A stretch of DNA of 64,000 nucleotides from Phallusia mammillata (taxonomy: Eukaryota; Chordata; Ascidiacea; Phlebobranchia; Ascidiidae): the NCBI GenBank assembly GCA_003260075.1, contig QLIY01000355.1, positions 1-64,000 on the forward strand, read 5' to 3'. Positions 12,703 through 23,600 of this stretch are shown here, in pieces. The notes under the pieces are model-generated. The model was not told the DNA's origin and did not search any database. It saw only the letters and a program-made list of their open reading frames with translations. A program made the position numbers and the translations under genes. Position 1 is the stretch's first letter; the number at the start of each line of letters is the position of its first letter.

Positions 12703-15700
12703 AACAAAAACTTGTCTATCAATCTAAAAGTTACTTCAGGTAAACAAAATATGTTTGACATTGTAAACTTTGAGAGTATAACTACAGTACTAAGAATTAG
12801 AAGACTTTGCAATCCTTATCTTAAGGTTTGTTTATTTTTTCATTGCGTTTTTGCCTGTGGGGGGAATTAAAATACTGAACTGCTGTAAATCGCGGGACAG
12901 TGCTATACAGGATGAGAACAGATGAATTCTAAATTTCAGGTAATTGATGAAATGGATAAAAATGTTTATGGTTGGGGTGAGGCTTTGTGATAACTAAACC
13001 TGTTATTGGACATGGCAGCCACTGGCTGCCCCTTGTTAAGCAGTTTTTGAATTCAGCATTTATAATGCAGGCTCGTCAGGAAATTAGTAAATGTATTTTG
13101 GGCAGAAACTGGTTTCGTACTTGATTATAAAACCTATCCTCAGCCCCTCCTTAACAGTACTGGCCTCTAGCAATTCCACCTATGATTTATCGTTTTCAGT
13201 TCACACATTTTGAGTTGTACTTTGCTATTTAAGTGTTGCTACCCTGATGAAGGCAACTTGAATAGGATTTGCCAGAAGAGCATCTTGTAGTTTATACTGA
13301 GTTAAGGTTAAAACACAATTTTATCAAAAAAGCCCAAAAGTTAATGTAACTCTGAATTATTCCAGAATATAAAATGTATTTTCTATCAGTCTAGTCTACC
13401 ACCAAGAAACCAGTCATGAATTAAACTAATGCTAGAATAGATGCCTGGGCTGGGTGGTTTTACAAGCCTAAGAAATACATTTAAATACATTCTGTAATTA
13501 GTAAATTAAACGGATGACTTATTGGATGTGTGTTTGGTTGGTACCATGAGACGCCTGTTACTTTTTAGATATACATGATTTTTATCAACATTTCGCAAAA
13601 CCGTCAATTTAAATTGTGCACGTTTGCCTTGTAATATTTGCCCAGTCAGCCATCTTTAATGCTTTTACGTTCCTAATACATGAACTGCTGTTGCTGTATC
13701 TAAATCTGAAGTATTTAATTGATTTAATTTGGGTTGGTCACGCTTACTGCACACTCAGCGGGAATTTGTCACGCTTTGATGGAAATAAACTAATCATAGA
13801 AATATTAATTTTTGGGTTAAAAGTATTGTAGCGGAAGTATTGTAGTTTAAAAGTATTGTAGCGTTTAAAAGTATTGTATCCTGCTGACAACGCCACAGAA
13901 GCCCCCTCGTTCAAAATGGTTTCCGGATTGTCAGTTATAAGTCCACGTGTTCCATATATTCTTCTTGTTCCATTCCACTTGAAAGTCCATCCATCCAAAT
14001 ACATTGTCTATAGTTCATGATGCGCAGATTGCGATGTACCATCCATTTGTAAATATTCGTCAGAAGCTAGTCTGCCAGCGTTGGTCGTCCATTCGTCAAT
14101 GGCGACTTTTTAGCAGGAAGGATATACTCTTTAAAAAGCTTGCTTGTGAGCATGGCGACTGCTTGGGAATTTCGTATGGTCATCTAGCATAAGCTGCGCA
14201 TCAATGAAGTTGGATGTTCTTCTGCTTTGTCTTTGTTGCGTCTTGGAGGTCTGTTAAAACTTAAAGAGGGCTTAGGTAACCGTGAAAACAAACAAAATCA
14301 CACTAAATACATAATATAACGACAAGTAACTTTTTACTTTGCGTCGCTAACTTCTTAGTAGAATCGAACTGTCATGTCAAATATTGGCAATGGGCCAAAC
14401 AAGAATATATGAGCGATGCTATGTTTGGTCTGCAAAACAATTTACACCGCTAAAACGAGGAGCTGTCGTACCCTAAAATTCAAGGACTTTAAATAAGACT
14501 GCGGAGCGCTGTGTACCGGTCACCGTATCTCGGGATTCTTCGTTAAAAGTATCTGACGGTGATTTACGGCTAAGCCGTCTCTAGGCAGTTTGTCTGTGGA
14601 GGACAGGCCTTGTCAACTCCAAACAGACCGTGGGGTAAAAAATAATAAAGATAATGAATAAAAATAGTGGCTGCCTTGAAAAGCCAAACGACAGCCCACA
14701 ATATCGCACCTCAGCATAGGAAAAGGAGGATTTCTAAAACTAATAGAAAGACAAGTAGATTGCTATTCGACCGTATCAAACTCACACCTTCTGTCAGTGA
14801 AAAAACATATTTAGATCTTGTAGATACGTTTCTAATTGTTTATCATTCGGTATGGATTCTGTAAAATTTGTTGTTCAGTATACGTCCACACTCTTACTTT
14901 CCCTGAGAACCTGTCATATAACTATGATAGGCTTGCTGCATGATAAACGTGAGCATTTTGTAACAATAAAAAGATAAGAAAGCAGATGCATGGATTAACA
15001 TTGTATAAGTTGCTAAAAATGGGTAGGACACACATAAATCAAAGTAGGACACAAAATAAAATGTTCTGTAAAAAACACAATCTACTACAGATAAGAGCGG
15101 GGAGTGTTATACGAAAGATTAAGTTAGTTGTTTAAAAAGGCATTATTGTTGCATAATTTTTAAGTTACATGGGAAAAGTATGGAATTTGACACAACTTGT
15201 AATAACAAATGCATATAATCAAATGCTATACATGGTTCAAGTGCAATACAAAAAAATGGAATGAAGACAGTTTTAAGGGTCAGGAAAAATTTTGTTTAGC
15301 AGTGGGTAAGTATTGAGTTAAGTTTACTTCGCTTTGTAAAAACACATATAGTGTCACAATGGCACTAAACAATCACCAAGGTGGAAATAGGTGTGCAACG
15401 TCTATGGGAGCGCAAAATAATAAATGGAACGGTTGGTGGATAATGACTAAACATTCTGCAGCTATAGCGTATTATGAAGTGTTATGACGCAGGAGCTCAT
15501 CAAGGATGCAGTTTGACGCACTGTGAGTATAGCACTACTGTAGGAAAATGATTAATTGGTATGGACTAAGAACATGTCCAATATACACACATAATATGAA
15601 TATCTAATGCTAAAAATATCCCACAATTTTTTTATAGATGTTGATGTAGTGAAACAGGAAAAAAATATACAGTGGGTAAGTATTGATTAGGAAAAATCGA

Positions 15701-15852
15701 ATATACACACACAAAATTATACATCTAATGGTATAAATATCACACAATTTATTTAGATGTTGATTTAGTGCAACAGGCAAAATAATAAAACAAAATTATT
15801 TTTTCTTGACAAAATTACTATTAAATGCTTCAGGCAACAAGAATTTTACTAT
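12703..15852. other. Intergenic region between CDAN1 start and receptor A stop
   Basis: I find no gene I can support here. Visible structure: three copies of AAAGTATTGTA within 13815-13880, and a diverged direct repeat of about 100 bp (about 15575-15670 and 15697-15781; both contain ATATACACACA and AGATGTTGAT). The promoter of CDAN1 should lie just right of 12702. A minus-strand reading frame near 13744-14004 has no recognisable homology or splice context. Confidence 0.5.
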
Positions 15853-18800
15853 TTACTGCTCTTCCTTGTTAAGCATCTTTACAAGGTCCTCTAAATCTAC
15901 TTCAGGAATATAAAAGTTTGCCTTGTTCCAAGTTTTAGGAGACAAAATTTGATTTTTGTCATCTGGATCAACAATACTAAATGACACCATTTTAGGGAAC
16001 GGAAAAATCAACAAGCTTTTCCACTCTGCTTTCAAGCCCCAATCATTGCCACATTTTTTGCATTGAATTTTGCTCTTTTTTTCCCAGCCAGGCCCCATGA
16101 ATTTTTTTCGTGGATGGTCACGAGATGTGTATTTTTCTCCAAAACTTTTCTCCATGTTGATGACTTGGCCACCTGACAATCTCCTAAGCATAGATATTTA
16201 ATACCAATCTTATTTTTCAAAAATTTAAGCAACTTTAAATAAAAGTTATTTTCGGAGAAGTTGTGTAAGGTTATTTGACTTGTATAAAACTGCCAGCTTA
16301 TAGGTCAACTAGGTAAGTGTGTAAAAAGTTACTTGACATCTAGAGTGGAGCAAGCAAATTTCAGGCACTTTCTGCAGTGCAGATGATATTCTTTGGCATT
16401 TTGTTTTATTGCCGATTCCCTCATCCACTTAGCACACCAAATCTGGAAATTCAAGTTGCTTTCATGCTGTTTTTTCCTAATCTGCAAAATGAAATTGTAG
16501 TTAAAATCAGTAGCCATCAGAGTAAATCAGTTTGTGTTTTAATTTATAATGATTGCATGAACTTTTTTAATTGTGAAAATGCTAAGTTGTATTGGCCATG
16601 CCTAAAGATATAATAATCAGGGTTGCCATTGAAAAGGACCCCAAAACAAGACAAACTTTCAACTTTCTTTCGAAACAAAGCAAATGTTTTTGAACAAATC
16701 TTTGCTTTTAAATGAGGCATGACATATCTCATGCCATATTTTTTGACCTAAAACAATCTGTTCCAGGAACTGCTTGTTTGTAGTAAATACTTCAAACACC
16801 TCATGACAGTTCAGGTCTATGTTAACTTTTACTGGTAGCAGGGATTTGACTGTCATTTCACTAAGTCTGTTACTTGTAATTATTGATTAAAAATAAGGAC
16901 TCAAGTCAAAATAAGGACATTTCTGAGAAAACAGGACAATAAGCTAAAAAACATAGGGACAAATCCTAAAAATAAGGATGGTATGGCAACCCTGGATATA
17001 ATAATGAATTTGATTAATAACCTCTTTGTTCTACTGTTAAGTTAAGTACAAAACTCACATGGTAAGTAAAGACACAGTTCAGGCAACATATCTTTTTACC
17101 TCTATTAAATAATTTTCTCTGTCTTCCAATATATCTTTCTGTACTTCAGCTGTGGCCTTTTTCATTAGAATTTCCTTGAATGCATTTAGTCTATCTCTTA
17201 ACAGAGATGAGTGGGAATTGAACATCTTAACCATCACTCCACCTTGTTTTCTAACTCTTCCTGTCAGGAGAGAAACAAACTGTTTAATAAGACCTTTTCA
17301 GATCATATAAAACCACAACTAGAGAGTTAATAACCTAAAAAAACATAGTCTTAAGCTAGAATGGTACCACATATTAATGCAATTGTGAACTGCATGCTAA
17401 AATATGAAAAAAACTGTGATTGCAATTTACACACCTGCGATTGCAACCCCAGTGTTTTGATGTTAAGAAAATTGGTGCAAGATATGCATACATTGAACAC
17501 AATTTGTTTTCAATTGCAGGATAGGATAATCAAAAGAAAATCTGCATGACATTAAAATCCCCCCTCAATTGTTAGCAGCACAAGTGTTGGGGTATAAAAT
17601 GATATAAGTTGCAGCTTACAATCAAATAAATACAGTATTTCATTTTGCATCAAGGGCAGGGTATTGGATGACTTGTAATCTATGCATCATCGGCCTACAT
17701 TGGCAATACTGTGACATACTGGCCTTGAGAGATTACCTCTTGTCTGAACCAATGTGATCTCATTGTGTTCGCAGTTGTATGTTATAACCAAATTACAGTC
17801 AACAACATCCAAGCCTTCCCCAGCGGCTCCTATGGTGCAAACAAGAATCTTGTGCTTTCCCTCCCGAAATGCATTCAAAATTTTCTGTTGTTTCTCAGGA
17901 CCCATTTCTAAAAATGTAACCTTTTACAATAAAGAACAAACAATACAATGACAAACAGTAAGCAAGTGGCAATGTAGAATCAGTACATTAGTGATATTTA
18001 ATAAAAAAAAATATGTTCTACCCACATCTTATCTACAAGGGATTGACCTCAATATGTGTTTCAATTTGTTTGGTGAAAAATTATGTAAATTAGGGATCAA
18101 GCTCTAGTAAAACTCACCATAAACAGTTTTGTTGCATTGTTTAAAAGAAAATGTGCCATGGGTTAACATTTGGCCTAAAATGTTTTACTTTAGCCCAGGG
18201 GTCTCCAATACGCGACCTATGGGCCACATAAAAAAGTATTATTATCTTGTTGAATATGACCAACTTTTTTTGTTTTACTCACCCGTCGAGTGTTCGACAA
18301 AGGAAAAGTAATGAAACTTTAACTCACACCCATATATCACTACGTTAAAAAATTCAACTTTTGTAATACATACTTATGATGAAATAATGCAAACTTAGTC
18401 TGATTATCAAGCGTAAACTTCAGAATCCATTTGGTTCTTTGTGTTTACTGTATGGGTTTAACTTATGGATATGGAACGTTTATGTTTATGAAGGCCAACT
18501 AACATTTTATAGACACTTAAGTAGGCCGCATTGAATGTTTCAGATGCCTAGAACAGTGGTTTCAAAACCATTTCATTTTTATAAGAAACAAATTGAACTC
18601 GCGGTCCAAAATAAGTTCAATGCTAAAGCCAATTAACCCTTTAGCAAAACGAAATCTTAGGCTGCTGAAAGTAATTTTCAGTTTTTCACCTACAGCTTTT
18701 AGGATTCATTTTACCTAATTATAATTTGCTTGATTACGCATATTGATGATCTAAGAGTGGTTTGTGACATCACAGACAAAACTGAGATACGAATTATGCT

Positions 18801-20567
18801 TAAACAATTGTTTTCATTGTTACTTGTAGTGAAATAAAAAAGCCTTGAACACGCAAGTAAGGAGATATAAGCTCTTGGAAGTCAAAGCAAAATAGCGCCT
18901 CAAACACTAAAGGACCAAAGACTTTGGTTTGAAAAGAGCTGGCCTAGTGTGTCAATAGAGTGGTATAGCGTGCAGTATCAAGGTCTTTGAAAGCATTTTG
19001 ACATCCAAGGGCGCATGTGGCCAGTGGCTTCAAAGCAGTTCGAAAGCTGGCCCTGGACAAACTTTGACTTAGAGACTCCTGCTTTCGCCAGACGTTATTA
19101 AAAAATTAAACCCAAATTACTTACTTAAAGCATCCCGTTTTGCATTTACCACACCAACAAAAAGTTCAGCATTAAAACTCTTCAGTTTTTCATTGTTGTT
19201 CATCCATTTCTATGGAGAAACAACAGTGCAACAACAATATTAAATGACTACAGTAAAAATCAGCATGGTTCAATTTGATTAATTATTCACCACAAAAATA
19301 ACATTTTATGATATGTGTTTTATTGGATTATCACACTAGAAAAGCAGACTTGCAAACATTTACAGTGGTGTATGAAACACTAAGGCAAATAAAACTACTT
19401 CATTTATTGATTGTATTTTTTTGACATCTAAAGCCTATTCCTACTTCACTTGAAGGGTAAATGTATCCTACATTGAAACCTCACAGAAAAAAATGAAACT
19501 TAAGTGGAACCAAAAAGCAAACAATATACCTGGATTGCTTCAGTAAATGATCGTTCTGACACAAGGACCATAATTCTGGAGTTAGGTTGGCTTGCAAATG
19601 TTTTCAAAATTTTGTCCTGAATTTCTATTAAGTGTTGGTTGTTGCGACCAAACTTTAATGTCAATCTCTCTAGTTCAGCTATCTTGGCTAAAATAAAGAT
19701 GTTTAATGTTATTGCAATTCATTACTGTCAAAACAATATGGCAATAATCATTTATTGCCATTCATTTTTGTTGTAAATCATGTTACAATAAGTAAGTTAT
19801 AGACAACCATACTGTTTTGGCATATATAATCTCATTACTACAGCTTGTGACAAACATTGGCCATATGGGCTCATTTAGCCACCTCATGACACTCCAGTGG
19901 AAATTATTCCTCTGTTGTTTATACCTAGTTTGGGCAAAAAAACTGGGGTGCCATAAACTTGCTACACTATCTTGAATGACCATTTTTTTGTCAGCACATT
20001 TAATGGTGAGACCTACAAAAGTGTGCAATTAATTATCATGTAATAGCTCTATGCTTTGTATTATCTTTAAATTTTACAACTTTAGTGAAACAAAACCTTG
20101 TAAGCTTTCAAAAAGTTCAGCTTCTGTGTCATTTTTGTCTTCTGCTGATCTTTCAGAAATTTCTTTAAGAAACCCAGTCAGTACACCTAATGCATCACTG
20201 GCTGGGCAGTGATAATAAAATGAAGCTGTCCTTTGACATATCTAAAAAAATCAAACAATTACATTTCTTTGTTAATTTAAGCACAATATTGTTTTATTTA
20301 AATGTGTTTTTATTTTTTACCATTTCACTGCAATTGTACCAACCTCCAAGTACTCCATGCATGACATTGCCTCTCTTCTCATTTGTATTTGAGAAGTCTC
20401 AATACATTTACGGAGTGCATTACACCTACCACGGAACTGGAAAGAACTTTTACTCATATCTTGAAACTCATTCATACTGCAGTTCCTCAAAGAGCTTTTA
20501 AAAAACTTGAAAACTAAAGAAGGGAAGTTGTGTCTGTTGTTAGCTTAATGTACCAGTCTTTTCTTTT

Positions 20568-20649
<82 letters not shown>

Positions 20650-23600
20650 AATTAAAATAAAAATAAGTTAAAAAAAACTTTTTACATAAAATGTATTGGT
20701 TAAAAAATGTGCAAATGAGGATTTAGTGCTACTTCAGCAAAAAAAATGGAAAACTGTATTATAACATATATCTTACCTCCAAATTGTTCCAACATATAAA
20801 GAAGAGAATTAACAAACTTATCCAAGCAAGAACTAAATTGATCATTTTTTCTTTCCTCTAGTTTAATTATCTCTATACAAATACAAAATAAATGGTGCTA
20901 CCTAAGTTTAGGGCTGTTATCAAATAAAGGTTTTTATTTTTTGCAAATAATCAAATAATTTTTTCCTTTCCATTTAAATAATCAAATAATTTAAAAATCC
21001 AATGATGTAATGCCTATAGAACCGGTAAAGAATAAGGAAATTTACAAGTTATTAAACAAAAATGGCAATTGTGGTTGGGCTCTTAGTCATTAAATCTATG
21101 CTAAACCCTTTTTTAATAAACAAATTTAATGCAGACATGCTTCAGTTATTCTCTGTGATTTGGCAGAGCCATGTGTATTCTCCATACGTATTTTTTAACA
21201 TTATTTTAAGAGCTTTCTGGTGGAAACTTCAATAAACTTTGGTCTTTAAAATTTCAATCATTTGCTGAAATAACCTTTTAAAAATGTTACTGAAGGTAGG
21301 CTAATTAATACCAAAATATAAGCTTACAAGTAAATTATCATGAGTAAACTTTAGTCCAATATATAAAAGTAAACTTTAGTCCAATACATTTTGGGGAAAG
21401 GGTATATAAGGCTGGAAACATACGTTGCAGTGCTTTTGTTTACACTCCATTTCACGAAATTGTCACCAATTTGTTTAAATAAATTGATTTTGCACCTAAA
21501 TTAAGGGTTACTGCATAGGAAAAAATTATTTGATTATTTGAAAATGTGTAAAAAATTATTTGATAAATTTTCAAATAATTAAAAACTTCAAATAATCAAA
21601 TATATAATTTTTTGTTTGATAACAACCCTACCTAAGTTTTTAACAATACTTCAAACATGAAAATACAATTACCCAGCTTAGTGCTTGGTGGATAAAGACT
21701 TTAATGAACTTTTTATGGCATTCAAGTTAAATGCTTTGGTGAACTTAAATGAGAAAAACTTAAACCTTAAAAAATACTTTAATTTTCCCCCATTGATTGT
21801 GATACACAGCATATGTCATTAAAAATGATTTGTGAAACAAAACAATAATATTTTAATCTTAAAAAATAAAGTCATTTACGCTTTGTATCCCTATTTTCAA
21901 GTATTTTACAAGAACATGGAAGTCAAATGATTTTGATAAACTCAATTTTGCAGGGAGACGATAATTAGGTAGCGATGTTATATTTTTTGACACTGCTTCA
22001 TGTTCTATTTGTGTGTTTCTTTTGTGTTTCCCCTACATCATTGAAATAATATTTCATATACAACATTTTTTGTTAAACCTTCATCAGGATGTGCAATGAA
22101 CTGGTGTAACTCTTGAACATCATGTTTTGTATTGATGGTGTAAATACCCCCATAGGCATCCATATTGGCACACAACAGCTTGATGTTTTCTTTTACTTTG
22201 GTCATTTCAGTTGAAGAGCCAACACCAAGAGTAGCTGTAAGGCCAATGACCTGTAACAAATTCTAATTACACAAGTTATTCAGAATTTATAGTGGAATAA
22301 ACTTTTTTCATGTAAACACTTTTTTATAGTTTTTATGCTTAAGCATGTCATTTGAAGCAATTAACATCCAAATAAACTTCACTACAAACCAGTGGCAAAT
22401 CACATTCTTCTTTACTGTTTTTCAGGTTTGCATATTGCTGCATTAAACTTCCATAAAGTGACTTATCTCTGCAATGATGACATTCGTCAAAAATAAAGCA
22501 CTTAAAATCTGTTATGGAAATTTTCAGTTCTTCATCCTCTGCATGACTTTTTGTCTGAAAAAAATTTTGGGGGTTTTCAAGGCCAATGTTTGAATAAATG
22601 TATTTATTATTTTTAATCCATACTGGAACTTAACATGCAAAACTTTGGTAATGAAATCAATAAAATTGATAAAACATTGATATGTGTCAATTGGGTATTT
22701 ATTAATGGTTAAAATATTTACTATACTGACCAACAAGTTATTGAGTAATATCTTTGGTGTTAAGCATATCACTTGCAGTCTTCCAATGCGAAGATCTGAT
22801 TCATTTTCAGACCTGCCATGAACACAGCCAACCCTAAGAAAAAGAAAACCTATCTTACAAACTGGTCTTAAAGATAGAAACAAACATTTATTGCGGTGTA
22901 TCAACAGACTTACTCATATTTTCCATTGAAGTACTGTGTCAGCCTTAGTTTTTGCTGGTTTACCAAAGCCACAGAAGGGGCAAAGAAAAGGACTCGGCAT
23001 CCAGGATATTTTTCTAATAGTCGCAGAATAATATGGCCAGCAATTAGAGTCTTTCCGCTGCCTAAAATAACAACCGGCATATTTTGTAAATCCGCAACTA
23101 TTTTTATCATAGGTTACACATGACATAACTGCTTTACAAATTGTCAAAATCGAAACAAAAACTTAACGCGAGGCATATTGCTAAAATCAGCATTTACACA
23201 TTATGAAAAAAATATCTGAATTTAATCTTCAATAGATTTATTTAACTACCTCATCAATCATAATTATATCTGCTAATTCACCACTATTTAAAAAGTACCT
23301 TTCTTTGTTTAAATTTATGCCAAATTTAGCTATTTATGGTCATTAACAAGAAAATGGAATGTGTTGTTAACAGTTTTTACTGTGTAAAGGTAGGCTTACC
23401 AAGAGTAAAAAAGTTCCAGTAATGTCTGGAATTTATTATGAAATAAACGTTGATAGTTAGATCATAATACAATGATAAGGAATACTTGGTCTTTTTTCTC
23501 TTTAATCATCCAACATAGACAGTTTAATAAAATGTTTTGCAAGCTTTTTTAGGTATTTTTTTGTAATACTTGTCTGTTATTTTGTACAAAGTTCCAATAT

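Noticed and set aside
13744..14004. Minus-strand frame starting MYLDGWTFKWNG
   Set aside because: The first part looks protein-like, but I find no matching acceptor or donor and no family; upstream sequence has stops. Support was not enough to call a gene.
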